A stretch of DNA of 64,000 nt from Streptomyces achromogenes (GCF_030816715.1 NZ_JAUSYH010000001.1:6200001-6264000), one strand, 5' to 3'. Positions 8,452 through 16,960 are shown, numbered from the stretch's first letter. Numbers and translations: made by a program. The notes: a model not told the origin generated them from the sequence alone.

Positions 8452-9592
8452 AGGGCCGGGCGTGATGCGGCGACGTGCAAGACGGCTCGTCATGCCCCCC
8501 GGGCGTGGCGCGCTCACCTGCGAAGCGTTCGACCTCCCTCCACACGTTGACGCGCATCGCGTCGTGCGGCCCCTGTTCGTGGGCATCTGTGGCACGGACC
8601 TCGACATCCTCGCGGGCGGCCGGGACGACACCGCTCGGATTCTGGGGCATGAGGCGGTGGTGCACGTTCCTGAGCGTCGGCAGAGGAACGCAGCCGGCGA
8701 AGAGGCGCACGGAGGGCTCTACCTGGTCAACCCGGTGGATCCACACGATCAGGACCGCATCGTCGGGCACAGCGAGGAGGGGATGCTCCAGGAGGCGGTA
8801 TGCCTCTCAGAGGCGACGTCGTGGGCCGCGCGGTTGATCCCGGTGCGCGCCGGCCTGGCCCCGCTGCTCGCCGTCGTCTCGGAGCCTCTCGCTGTCGCGG
8901 TCTACAGTCTGGGACTTCTCGGCGCTCCCGGAACGGTCACGCGGTTGCTGGTGGTGGGGGCGGGGCCGATGGGCGTGGTCACCGCTGTGGCGGCGCGCCT
9001 GCTGGGGGTTCCGGAAGTCACACTCGTGGACGGATCCGAGCGCAGAGTGCAGAGTGCGGTGGACAACGGATTCGTGGAAGAGGGTCTCGCATCGTGCCCG
9101 TCGTCACGTCGCTTCCCCGCCGCTGCCGCCCTGTACGGAGGGTCCGGTCCGGATGCAGTGGCGCTGTGTGTGGGTAGAGGGCAACGACGTGAAGCACTCG
9201 GTCAGGCCATCGCTGTCGCAGCTGCCGGCGCTTGCATCGATCTGACGACGGGGTTCAGGCCGGGAGAGAAGATCAGTGAGATTCCGGATGTCGAACTGAA
9301 TCTGATTCGTCGCCGGAACGTGTGCGGCAGCCCGCGGTCCGGACGGAGGGTCGAAGCACGGACCCGCGAGGGGAAGATCATTCATCTCACCGGACACCGC
9401 GGGACCTCGCCGGAGCACATGAGCTGTGCCATGGACATGCTGCTACGTCATCCTGACGTCTTCCGTCGGGTCATCACTGACGTGGTGTCCGTGGAAGACG
9501 CTCCTCGAGCAGTCTCGGACATCGTGCTGCAACGCAGGGATCCGAACACCGCGCCCTACCGCAAGCTGGTCGTGTCGCTGGGACCGTCATGA
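8441..9592 (+). CDS. Zinc-type medium-chain dehydrogenase
   Basis: 383-residue MDR-family alcohol/polyol dehydrogenase. The catalytic zinc site is visible as GICGTDLD (Cys50) and GHE (His70-Glu71), with a further Glu148 in SEPLA; the Rossmann glycine loop is VVGAGPMG (172-178), followed by Asp near the end of the second strand. The four-cysteine structural zinc lobe of most members is absent (the segment reads NPVDPHDQDRIVGHS). The closest types I recognise are sugar-alcohol or aminocyclitol dehydrogenases, so oxidation of a cyclitol hydroxyl, as needed before amination or epimerisation, is a reasonable inference. ATG at 8441 overlaps the fusion gene by 11 bases, indicating coupling. The stop lies only 10 bp from the end of the convergent operon. 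Confidence 0.82.
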   Translation: MASEGPGVMRRRARRLVMPPGRGALTCEAFDLPPHVDAHRVVRPLFVGICGTDLDILAGGRDDTARILGHEAVVHVPERRQRNAAGEEAHGGLYLVNPVDPHDQDRIVGHSEEGMLQEAVCLSEATSWAARLIPVRAGLAPLLAVVSEPLAVAVYSLGLLGAPGTVTRLLVVGAGPMGVVTAVAARLLGVPEVTLVDGSERRVQSAVDNGFVEEGLASCPSSRRFPAAAALYGGSGPDAVALCVGRGQRREALGQAIAVAAAGACIDLTTGFRPGEKISEIPDVELNLIRRRNVCGSPRSGRRVEARTREGKIIHLTGHRGTSPEHMSCAMDMLLRHPDVFRRVITDVVSVEDAPRAVSDIVLQRRDPNTAPYRKLVVSLGPS

Positions 9593-9602
9593 CCGGTCGG
9601 CG

Positions 9603-10595
9603 TCAGCGGTTGCGTGCCGCTCGCCAGGTCAGGATCAAGAATCCCCGAAGGAAGGTGGCTCCACTTGCGAGAGCTGCGAAGAGGACGCTGACGGAGATGT
9701 TCCCGGCCCAGGTGTCGCCGTACGGAACTTTGGATTTCAGAAGTCCTGACTGGAGGAGCAGGAAGAGTCCGACGGCCACGACGAAAATGACGGCCGAGCT
9801 CGTCAGCACTCGAACGCGCCGCTTGCTTTTCTCGGCCATATGGAAATTCCGAATAGCGGTCCTGTGATTGCGGGCCCCGACCACCAACGACTCGACGAGG
9901 TCGTGAACGTTGGACGAGGCTATGTACATCGTCGTCACGACCCAGAGGCCCAGACCCTCGGACTTCACCAACATCACCGGGTTCTGGCGGTCTTCGGTGT
10001 ACAGGAGTGGGAGCCATTCCTTCGACCAACTCTGAAAGGCCCCTGTGTACATCTTGGTCGGGTTGAGCTCTTCGATCGACCGCACACTCGTCGATCCCGG
10101 GGGGAACCATGACGTTCCGGGAGGCTGGGAGTAGGCGGAGTGAATGGGGGCGGCGACCCCCTGAACAATCGGGTGCTCCCTGAGGCGAGCGTTGACTTGG
10201 ACGGTCGAACCGAACGGGTAGGTTTCGCGCGACAGGACGGCCATCTGGCCCGGGAAGAGAATGTCATAGGCTCGCTGAGCCGGGCGCCATCGCTTGGGCT
10301 GGTTTTCCATGATCACAACACCGCCCCGCCGTACGAATTGAATGAAGTGATCGTCGTAGAAGGCGAGGATGTCCTGGGCGCGGTCCGCCGCGTACATGAC
10401 CGCCCCGTCCAGTACGCACCAGTTGAATATGACGACGTCGTAGGCGTAGATGTTGAAGAACAGGCGTGCTTCCATGTTCGCCTGAAGGCTGACAAGTTCG
10501 ACCTGGAGATCGGGGATGGAGGTCAGTTGTTCATCCCAGAAACACTTTCTTCGTCGTGCGGGATCCAGGTCGTCCACAATCACGGCCACCCTCAT
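9603..10595 (-). CDS. Membrane protein with class-I-glutamine-amidotransferase-like domain
   Basis: 330 residues. Residues 1-~215 resemble the flavodoxin-like fold of ThuA/type-1 glutamine-amidotransferase-like proteins: MRVAVIVDDLD start, YDVVIFNW strand, then a helix and RRGGVVIMENQ strand, and a late GLWVVTTMYIAS strand. No catalytic Cys-His-Glu triad is evident. Two transmembrane helices follow (about 263-285 and 301-323) separated by a short polar loop, with a basic C-terminus. There is no signal peptide, so the large domain should be cytoplasmic. Its ATG overlaps the stop of the HAD gene by four bases (ATGA). The substrate and function are unknown; membrane tethering of an enzyme or an export role are possibilities. 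Confidence 0.72.
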   Translation of the reverse strand: MRVAVIVDDLDPARRRKCFWDEQLTSIPDLQVELVSLQANMEARLFFNIYAYDVVIFNWCVLDGAVMYAADRAQDILAFYDDHFIQFVRRGGVVIMENQPKRWRPAQRAYDILFPGQMAVLSRETYPFGSTVQVNARLREHPIVQGVAAPIHSAYSQPPGTSWFPPGSTSVRSIEELNPTKMYTGAFQSWSKEWLPLLYTEDRQNPVMLVKSEGLGLWVVTTMYIASSNVHDLVESLVVGARNHRTAIRNFHMAEKSKRRVRVLTSSAVIFVVAVGLFLLLQSGLLKSKVPYGDTWAGNISVSVLFAALASGATFLRGFLILTWRAARNR

Positions 10596-11533
10596 CCTCG
10601 GTCCTCGCCTTCGATGACGTCGAGCATCCTTGTGAGCATGTCGAAGTCTCCGACGGACAGTACGCGGTCCGCTTCGACCCGGACGGCGGACTGCTCTCGG
10701 CGGCACAGGACGCCGATGGTGGAATCGCAGATTTCGAGAGGGGTTTGGATATCGGATCGATAAGAATCGCCCGCGACGACGATGGAAAGCGACTGCAGAG
10801 GTGCGTCCAGGTCACGGGAAATGCCTGAGAAGACGAACTCGTAGAATTCTCTACTGGGCTTGTCGATCGGGTCCCCGATGAAGGATGATGCATAGTTGAT
10901 GCCGTGATTGCGAAGATTGACCATCCGTTTGCGTTTGTCTTTGCGTGACGCTCGAGGGTCGTAGGCGAACTGTCCATCATCGCACTCACGGTATCGGGCG
11001 TCGCTGGATGTCATGAGGTAAACGGGCATACTGTGCGACGCCAGTCTTCGAGAGAAGCGGGCAGCGTCGGGGAACACGAACGGGTGCTCGCGCATGTGAT
11101 CCCAGTAACGATCGACGCAGCGGTTCAGCTCTTTCGGTGGGAGGCTTGCGCCGCAATCCTCGACGGCGATACGCAGGAGGATCTCACGGCTGAACAGGCG
11201 AGTGATTCCCCACTTCTCCTGGATTTCGACCTGATGGCCGCGGACCCGCGACTCGAGTTCCTTCACGGAGTTCAGCGCCGCCCTGTCAGCGGTTGACACC
11301 TGTTGATGGAGCACCAGGAGTTCGTCGAACACCTCACGAAAGCGACGGGCCACCGAGGCGGCCAGGGAGGTCGTCATGCGCCCCGACAGTTCCGAGGCCA
11401 CAGACTCGGCCGCGTCGTGATGCATCGACTGAGTGTCGGTGAGGGTGTCGTCGACGTCGAGGAGCCATACGACGGTTCGATCGGGCACAGGGAGGGCGCG
11501 ACTGATCCATCCCGGGATTTCTTCCGGTCTCAT
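10592..11533 (-). CDS. HAD-superfamily hydrolase (putative phosphatase)
   Basis: 313 residues with the HAD motifs: LLDVDDTLTDT (nucleophile Asp26, acid/base Asp28), motif II Ser/Thr in YLMTSSDARY, a candidate motif III Lys in DKPSREFYEF, and motif IV in VVAGDSYRSD. A helical cap insert of about 120 residues follows motif I. Such enzymes hydrolyse phosphate esters. Next to two ROK kinases and a phosphomutase it could remove a phosphate from a cyclitol or sugar intermediate, or from a finished phosphorylated product as a self-protection step; this is inference. ATGA overlaps link it to both neighbours (start overlapping the ROK stop, stop overlapping the membrane-protein start). ATG at 11533 is preferred over an upstream in-frame start lying inside the ROK gene. 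Confidence 0.8.
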   Translation of the reverse strand: MRPEEIPGWISRALPVPDRTVVWLLDVDDTLTDTQSMHHDAAESVASELSGRMTTSLAASVARRFREVFDELLVLHQQVSTADRAALNSVKELESRVRGHQVEIQEKWGITRLFSREILLRIAVEDCGASLPPKELNRCVDRYWDHMREHPFVFPDAARFSRRLASHSMPVYLMTSSDARYRECDDGQFAYDPRASRKDKRKRMVNLRNHGINYASSFIGDPIDKPSREFYEFVFSGISRDLDAPLQSLSIVVAGDSYRSDIQTPLEICDSTIGVLCRREQSAVRVEADRVLSVGDFDMLTRMLDVIEGEDRG

Positions 11534-12534
11534 CGGGTGTCTCTTTCGACGGTGTGGCACAGGCGGAAGGAGTCCGAGGGTTCCGTGCCGCTCAGCATGC
11601 CGGCGGTGACGGCCGCGCCGACGGCACCCGTCAGCGGGCCGTGCGCCGCCACGCATACGCGAACTCGCCGGGCCGGGGCCGGGAATGAGTGCCGGGAGAC
11701 GCCGGCTTGCACGGGATCGGTCAGTCGTCGCCCGAGGCCGGCTACGCCGCCACCGAGGACGACCAGCTCGGGATTCAGCACGTTCACCATGCCCGATACG
11801 GCTGTGGTGAGCGCATTCACCGCTTCTCGCAGCGCTCTGTCTGCGGCGTCGTCCCCGTTGCGCAATGCAGTCCGTAAATCAATGTTCGAGGCGACTGCGG
11901 ATGCGTCATGCGGTCTTGATTCCTCGGCTTTCAACTCGGCATAACGCGCACTGATGGCAGTTCCTGAGGCGTACGCATTGAGGCAACCTTTGCTGCCGCA
12001 GTCGCACCGTCTGCCGGAAGGCTCCACGACGAGGTGGCCGATCTGCCCAGCGGTGCCGTCGCTTCCCCGCAGCGGTTTCCCGTCCAGGAGAACTGCGCCG
12101 CCGACTCCCGTGCCCAGCGTGAGGCAGACAAGGCAACGCGGACGCCCGTGCGGCCGCAAACTCGCAAAATGTCCTAACGCGGCCATCGTGGTGTCATTGT
12201 CGACGGTGACGGGGACGCCGAGACGCGAGCCCAGCAGAGACTCGAAGTCGACGTCACGCCAGGCAGGCAGAATGATGGAATCCCGGAAAGTTCTGTCCGG
12301 CGTAATGAGTCCGGGCAGCCCCACTCCGACAGCATGCAGAGCATCGCGGGCGGAGTGCGTCATCTCCAATAAGGAATCGATCAGCCGCCGGCATTGGCTC
12401 GCGGATTGCTCCGGAGGGGCTGAGCGATCCGTGGGCTCGACGGTATCGGCTAGAACTGTGCGACAGCCGGACATGAGAACGGCGGCAGTCTTTGTGCCGC
12501 CCACGTCGATCCCCACCGTCAGACGGCTGTCCAC
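11530..12534 (-). CDS. ROK-family sugar kinase
   Basis: 334 residues. Phosphate loop GIDVGGTK (8-15), catalytic Asp114 in VDNDTT, adenosine loop GTGVGG (141-146), and the full zinc site His167, Cys177, Cys179, Cys184 in GQIGH...CDCGSKGC. There is no N-terminal helix-turn-helix, so it is an enzyme rather than a ROK repressor. It is first in a three-gene minus-strand operon with HAD and membrane-protein genes. GTG at 12534 has GGAGG 5 bp upstream. Three leucine codons are TTA (codons 55, 120 and 220), exceptional for one Streptomyces gene and pointing to bldA dependence and recent acquisition. Likely a glucokinase- or cyclitol-kinase-like activity; whether it complements the fused ROK domain, whose zinc site is altered, is an open question. 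Confidence 0.86.
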   Translation of the reverse strand: MDSRLTVGIDVGGTKTAAVLMSGCRTVLADTVEPTDRSAPPEQSASQCRRLIDSLLEMTHSARDALHAVGVGLPGLITPDRTFRDSIILPAWRDVDFESLLGSRLGVPVTVDNDTTMAALGHFASLRPHGRPRCLVCLTLGTGVGGAVLLDGKPLRGSDGTAGQIGHLVVEPSGRRCDCGSKGCLNAYASGTAISARYAELKAEESRPHDASAVASNIDLRTALRNGDDAADRALREAVNALTTAVSGMVNVLNPELVVLGGGVAGLGRRLTDPVQAGVSRHSFPAPARRVRVCVAAHGPLTGAVGAAVTAGMLSGTEPSDSFRLCHTVERDTR

Positions 12535-12828
12535 CCGTACCTCCAGTCAAGAGGAACTTCCCGTGAAGGATAGCGGTGGCAGTCGATCGCGGGTAGAGAA
12601 CAGTGGAGTTGTGAAGATATGGCTGGTGTGTTGCCGAGAGCGCTCTGAGCCGCGTGAGTCGTCTGACGACCCGAATCCGCAGTGCCGAATGCTCGCGGTG
12701 GTGACGCTGGACCGAGTGGTCTTCGAGATCCTGGGCCGTCCGACGCCGACAGACGCTGCCCGTGGGTGACCACCCCCACCCCGCTCTGGCCTGGGGCCCC
12801 GGAGATGATCTGCGACACTGGTCGTGTT
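12535..12828. other. Divergent intergenic region at the island's right end
   Basis: 294 bp between the minus-strand ROK operon and rlmN. Apart from the GGAGG ribosome site for the ROK gene (12540-12544) and a possible minus-strand -10 box (TATCCT, near 12565-12570), I see no gene, tRNA or repeat. The right-hand part returns to high G+C and probably holds the rlmN promoter. Confidence 0.4.
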
Positions 12829-13935
12829 ATGCCGAAGCCCGGAGAACTTACATTCGTCGCCCCCCGCGGAGCCCAGAAGCCGCCGCGGCATCTTGCCGAT
12901 CTCTCGCCCGCCGAGCGGAAGGAGGTCGTGGCGGAGGTCGGAGAGAAGCCGTTTCGCGCCAAGCAGCTGTCGCAGCACTACTTCGCGCGCTACGCGCACG
13001 ACCCGGCGGAGTGGACCGACATCCCGGCCGGTTCCCGCGAGAAGCTGCGCGAGGCGCTGCTGCCGGACCTGATGTCGGTCGTGCGGCACCTGTCGACGGA
13101 CCAGGGGACCACCCGCAAGACGCTGTGGCGGCTGTTCGACGGCACGCTCGTGGAGTCGGTGCTGATGCGGTACCCGGACCGGGTGACCATGTGCATCAGC
13201 TCGCAGGCGGGGTGCGGGATGAACTGCCCGTTCTGCGCGACCGGGCAGGCCGGGCTCGACCGGAACCTGTCCACCGCCGAGATCGTGCACCAGATCGTCG
13301 ACGGAATGCGGGCGCTGCGGGACGGGGAGGTCCCCGGCGGGCCCGCGCGGCTGTCGAACATCGTGTTCATGGGGATGGGCGAGCCGCTCGCCAACTACAA
13401 GCGGGTCGTGGGAGCCGTGCGCGCTCTCACCGACCCCGCGCCCGACGGCCTCGGGCTGTCCCAGCGGGGCATCACCGTGTCCACGGTCGGGCTGGTGCCG
13501 GCCATCCACCGGTTCGCCGACGAGGGCTTCAAGTGCCGGCTCGCGATCTCCCTGCACGCCCCCGACGACGAGCTGCGCGACACGCTCGTCCCCGTGAACA
13601 CGCGGTGGAAGGTGCGCGAGGTGCTGGACGCCGGGTTCGAGTACACCGAGCGCTCCGGCCGCCGGCTGTCCATCGAGTACGCGCTGATCCGGGACATCAA
13701 CGACCAGGCCTGGCGTGGTGACCGGCTCGGCCGGCTGCTGCGCGGCAAGCCCGTGCACGTCAACCTGATCCCGCTGAACCCGACCCCGGGCTCGAAGTGG
13801 ACGGCGTCCCGGCCCGAGGACGAGAAGGCGTTCGTCGAGGCGATCGCCGCGCACGGGGTGCCGGTCACCGTCCGGGACACCCGTGGTCAGGAGATCGACG
13901 GCGCCTGTGGTCAGCTCGCCGCCACGGAGAGGTAA
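12829..13935 (+). CDS. rlmN: Dual-specificity 23S rRNA/tRNA adenosine C2-methyltransferase
   Basis: 368-residue radical-SAM enzyme that methylates C2 of A2503 in 23S rRNA and A37 of some tRNAs. The 4Fe-4S motif CxxxCxxC is CGMNCPFC (Cys129, 133, 136). The C-terminal catalytic Cys is Cys360 in IDGACGQL, and the SAM-binding GMGEPL is present. MPKPGELTFVAPRGA is the usual Streptomyces start, so ATG 12829 is preferred over an upstream start at 12682 within the intergenic DNA. No clear Shine-Dalgarno precedes it, so the message may be leaderless. It is the first conserved chromosomal gene to the right of the island. Confidence 0.95.
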   Translation: MPKPGELTFVAPRGAQKPPRHLADLSPAERKEVVAEVGEKPFRAKQLSQHYFARYAHDPAEWTDIPAGSREKLREALLPDLMSVVRHLSTDQGTTRKTLWRLFDGTLVESVLMRYPDRVTMCISSQAGCGMNCPFCATGQAGLDRNLSTAEIVHQIVDGMRALRDGEVPGGPARLSNIVFMGMGEPLANYKRVVGAVRALTDPAPDGLGLSQRGITVSTVGLVPAIHRFADEGFKCRLAISLHAPDDELRDTLVPVNTRWKVREVLDAGFEYTERSGRRLSIEYALIRDINDQAWRGDRLGRLLRGKPVHVNLIPLNPTPGSKWTASRPEDEKAFVEAIAAHGVPVTVRDTRGQEIDGACGQLAATER

Positions 13936-13974
13936 TCTGGCCACATCACATCATCAGATTCGGACATCTTCATA

Positions 13975-14071
13975 TTCCGACAGGGGAGCGCCACAGCGCT
14001 GAGAGTGCGGCAACCGGGCCGCAGACCCTCTGAACCTCGCCCAGGTCATTCTGGGTAGGAAGTTCGGTCAT
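13975..14071 (+). promoter_or_regulatory. TPP (thiamine pyrophosphate) riboswitch
   Basis: The THI-box core is clear: CAGGGGAGCGC, then GCTGAGAGTGCGG, the CCGCAGACCCTCTGAACCT segment, CCAGGTCATTCTGGGTAGG and AAGTTCGG. The short P1 helix is CCGA (13977-13980) with TCGG (14064-14067). The element senses TPP and represses the thiamine-transport operon that begins at 14160. It lies 40 bp past the rlmN stop. Confidence 0.92.
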
Positions 14072-14087
14072 CACTCGAGCTGTTGCG

Positions 14088-14122
14088 CCCTGCCCGGTGT
14101 CCCGCGCGGACACCGGGCAGGG
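14088..14122 (+). terminator. Riboswitch expression-platform hairpin
   Basis: A perfect 15-bp stem (14088-14102 with 14108-14122) with a 5-nt loop sits between the TPP aptamer and the ribosome binding site AGGAGG (14147-14152) of the binding-protein gene. A strong hairpin in this position is expected to terminate transcription when TPP is bound; a U-rich run is weak (TCTCTTCCT), so rho dependence or a translational effect is possible. Confidence 0.65.
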
Positions 14123-14159
14123 CCGCGTCTCTTCCTGGTCCACCCCAGGAGGAAAACCA

Positions 14160-15239
14160 GTGCAGAACAAGACCTTCGTCGCCGCGGCCGTCGGGCTCGG
14201 CCTGGTCGCGCTCTCCGCGTGCGGGTCGTCGGCGGACGAGAAGGGCACGACGGCGGAATCCAAGACCGTCACCCTCGTCAGCCACGACTCGTGGGCCGTC
14301 TCCAAGAGCGTGCTCGCGGACTTCGAGAAGCAGTCCGGCTACCGGGTGAAGGTCCTCAAGGACGGCGACGCCGGCCAGGCCGTCAACAAGGCGATCCTCA
14401 CCAAGGACCACCCGCAGGGCGACGTCTTCTTCGGCGTCGACAACACCCTCCTCTCCCGCGCCCTCGACAACGGGCTGTTCCAGCCGTACGAGGCGAAGGG
14501 GCTGGACCAGGTCGACGCCCGGTACCAGCTGGACGCCGCCAAGCACCGGGTCACGCCCGTCGACTTCGGCGACATCTGCGTCAACTACGACAAGGCGTAC
14601 TTCACCGAGCACAAGCTGGCCCCGCCGGCCACCTTCGACGACCTGGTGAAGCCCGCGTACAAGGATCTCCTCGTCACCGAGAACGCCGCCACCTCCTCGC
14701 CCGGCCTCGGCTTCGTCCTCGGCACCGCCGCGCAGTACGGCGACGCCGGCTGGGAGGGCTACTGGAAGAAGCTCAGGGCGAACGGGGTCAAGGTGGTCGA
14801 CGGCTGGGACCAGGCCTACAACGAGGAGTTCTCCGGGTCGGCGGGCGGCAAGAAGGCGAAGGCCGACCGTCCGCTCGTCGTCTCCTACGCCTCCTCGCCG
14901 CCCGCCGAGGTGGTCTTCGGCGACCCCAAGCCGGCCACCGCACCCACCGGCGTGGCGACCGGCACCTGCTTCCGGCAGGTCGAGTTCGCCGGGCTGCTGG
15001 ACAACGCGGCAGACGCCAAGGGCGGCAAGGCGCTGATCGACTTCCTGATCAGCAAGACGTTCCAGCAGGACATGCCGCTCAACATGTTCGTCTATCCGGT
15101 GGTGAAGGGCGCGGCCGTGCCCGCCGAGTTCACGCAGTACGGGCCCGCGGCCGAGCACCCCGAGACCATGGACCCGGCGAAGATCGCCGACCGTCGCGAC
15201 CAGTGGGTCAAGTCATGGACCTCGCTCGTACTGAAGTAA
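14160..15239 (+). CDS. thiB: Thiamine-type ABC transporter, substrate-binding lipoprotein
   Basis: 359 residues. The N-terminal signal ends in the lipobox LSAC at about residues 19-22, so it is a lipid-anchored extracellular binding protein. The mature domain is of the iron/thiamine-binding (TbpA/ThiB) type: VTLVSHDSWAVSKSVLADFEKQSGYRVKV, then DVFFGVDNTLLSRAL. GTG at 14160 is chosen for its AGGAGG site and because it places the signal peptide at the start; a start at 14097 would fall in the regulatory hairpin. Control by a TPP riboswitch makes thiamine, or a precursor, the likely ligand. The permease gene starts inside its 3' end. Confidence 0.9.
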   Translation: MQNKTFVAAAVGLGLVALSACGSSADEKGTTAESKTVTLVSHDSWAVSKSVLADFEKQSGYRVKVLKDGDAGQAVNKAILTKDHPQGDVFFGVDNTLLSRALDNGLFQPYEAKGLDQVDARYQLDAAKHRVTPVDFGDICVNYDKAYFTEHKLAPPATFDDLVKPAYKDLLVTENAATSSPGLGFVLGTAAQYGDAGWEGYWKKLRANGVKVVDGWDQAYNEEFSGSAGGKKAKADRPLVVSYASSPPAEVVFGDPKPATAPTGVATGTCFRQVEFAGLLDNAADAKGGKALIDFLISKTFQQDMPLNMFVYPVVKGAAVPAEFTQYGPAAEHPETMDPAKIADRRDQWVKSWTSLVLK

Positions 15240-16960
15240 CCCCGGCCGAGGGAACGGGGGGAGCCGGGGGAACCAAGGGAGCCCCGGAAGGCGGGGGAGC
15301 CGGGAGGGCCAAGGGTCCCCGCGGCGCCCGGGGGAGCGCGGCGGTGCGGCTCGGTCTCATGGCCGTGCCCGTCGCGTTCTTCGCGCTCTTCTTCGCCTAC
15401 CCGGTCGCCGCGATCGTCGCCCGGGGACTGGACGTCGACGGCTCCTGGCGGTTCGGGCGGATGGGGGACGTGCTCGCGCAGTCCGACATCCGGCAGGTCC
15501 TGTGGTTCACCCTCTGGCAGGCGCTGGCCTCCACCGCGCTCACCCTGCTGGTCGCCCTGCCCGCCGCGTATGTCTTCGCGCGGTTCGACTTCCCCGGCAA
15601 GCAGGTGCTGCGGGCCGTCGTGACCGTGCCGTTCGTGCTGCCGACGGTCGTCGTCGGCACGGCGTTCCTGGCGCTGGTCGGCCGGGGCGGGCTGCTCGAC
15701 GAGCTGTGGGGCGTACGGCTGGACACCACGGTGTGGGCGATCCTGCTGGCGCACGTGTTCTTCAACTATGCGGTCGTCGTACGGACCGTGGGCGGGCTGT
15801 GGGCGCAGCTGGACCCCCGGCAGGAAGAGGCGGCGCGGATGCTGGGCGCGTCCCGCCTGCGGGCCTGGCGCACGGTCACCCTGCCCGCGCTCGGCCCCGC
15901 CGTCGCCGCTGCCGCGCTGATGGTGTTCCTCTTCACCTTCACCTCGTTCGGCGTGGTGCAGATCCTCGGCGGCCCCACCTTCTCCACCCTCGAGGTGGAG
16001 ATCTACCGGCAGACCTCCGAGGTCTTCGACCTGTCGACGGCCGCCGTCCTCACGATCGTCCAGTTCGCGGCCGTCGGCGCGATCCTCGCCGTGCACGCCT
16101 GGACGGTGCGCCGGCGGGAGTCCGCGCTGCGGCTGGTCGACGCGGCAGGCACGGCGCGCCGGCCGCGCGGGGCGGGGCAATGGGCGCTGCTGGCCGGGGT
16201 GCTCGGCACGATCGGCGTGCTGCTGGTGCTGCCGCTCACGGTGCTGGTGCAACGTTCCTTCGACGCGCCCGACTTCGCCTATTACCGTGCGCTGACCAGC
16301 GACGAGGGCAATGTCTTCCTCGTCCCGCCGATCGACGCGATCGGCAACTCGCTGGAGTACGCCGTCGTCGCGACCGTCATCGCCGTGTTCGTCGGCGGGC
16401 TCGCCGCGGCCGCGCTCACCCGACGGGACGCCGGACGGCTGGTACGCGGATTCGACGCGTTGCTGATGCTGCCGCTGGGCGTCTCCGCGGTGACCGTCGG
16501 ATTCGGCTTCCTGATCGCCCTGGACGAGCCTCCGCTGGACCTGCGGACCAGCTGGATCCTCGTTCCGCTCGCGCAGGCGCTGGTCGGCGTCCCCTTCGTG
16601 GTGCGGACCATGCTGCCGGTGCTGAGGGCGGTGGACCAGCGGCTGCGCGAGGCGGCCGCCGTACTGGGCGCGTCCCCGTGGCGGGTCTGGCGGGAGGTGG
16701 ACCTGCCGCTGGTGCGGCGGGCGCTGCTCGTCGCAGCCGGGTTCGCCTTCGCGGTGTCGCTGGGGGAGTTCGGGGCGACCGTGTTCATCGCGCGGCCCGA
16801 CAACCCGACCCTGCCGGTCGCCGTGGCGCGGCTGCTCGGCCGGGCCGGAGAGATCAACTATGGCCAGGCGATGGCCCTTTCGACGATTCTGATGGTGGTG
16901 TGCGCGGTGGCTTTGCTGGTGCTGGAGCGACTGCGGACCGACCGGACGGGGGAGTTCTGA
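15215..16960 (+). CDS. thiP: Thiamine-type ABC transporter permease (two fused permease halves)
   Basis: 581 residues with a ~50-residue Gly/Ala/Lys-rich cytoplasmic leader and about twelve membrane helices arranged as two binding-protein-dependent permease modules, as in ThiP. Each half has an EAA-type loop that contacts the ATPase: EEAARMLGASRLRAW in the first and REAAAVLGASPWRVW in the second. ATG at 15215 overlaps the binding-protein gene by 25 bases; it could also start further inside, because the leader is not conserved. The stop overlaps the ATPase start (TGATG). The operon is under the upstream TPP riboswitch. Confidence 0.9.
   Translation: MDLARTEVTPAEGTGGAGGTKGAPEGGGAGRAKGPRGARGSAAVRLGLMAVPVAFFALFFAYPVAAIVARGLDVDGSWRFGRMGDVLAQSDIRQVLWFTLWQALASTALTLLVALPAAYVFARFDFPGKQVLRAVVTVPFVLPTVVVGTAFLALVGRGGLLDELWGVRLDTTVWAILLAHVFFNYAVVVRTVGGLWAQLDPRQEEAARMLGASRLRAWRTVTLPALGPAVAAAALMVFLFTFTSFGVVQILGGPTFSTLEVEIYRQTSEVFDLSTAAVLTIVQFAAVGAILAVHAWTVRRRESALRLVDAAGTARRPRGAGQWALLAGVLGTIGVLLVLPLTVLVQRSFDAPDFAYYRALTSDEGNVFLVPPIDAIGNSLEYAVVATVIAVFVGGLAAAALTRRDAGRLVRGFDALLMLPLGVSAVTVGFGFLIALDEPPLDLRTSWILVPLAQALVGVPFVVRTMLPVLRAVDQRLREAAAVLGASPWRVWREVDLPLVRRALLVAAGFAFAVSLGEFGATVFIARPDNPTLPVAVARLLGRAGEINYGQAMALSTILMVVCAVALLVLERLRTDRTGEF

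Noticed and set aside
4145..12828. Integrative element with att sites
   Set aside because: The island looks acquired, but no integrase, tRNA target or flanking direct repeat was found.
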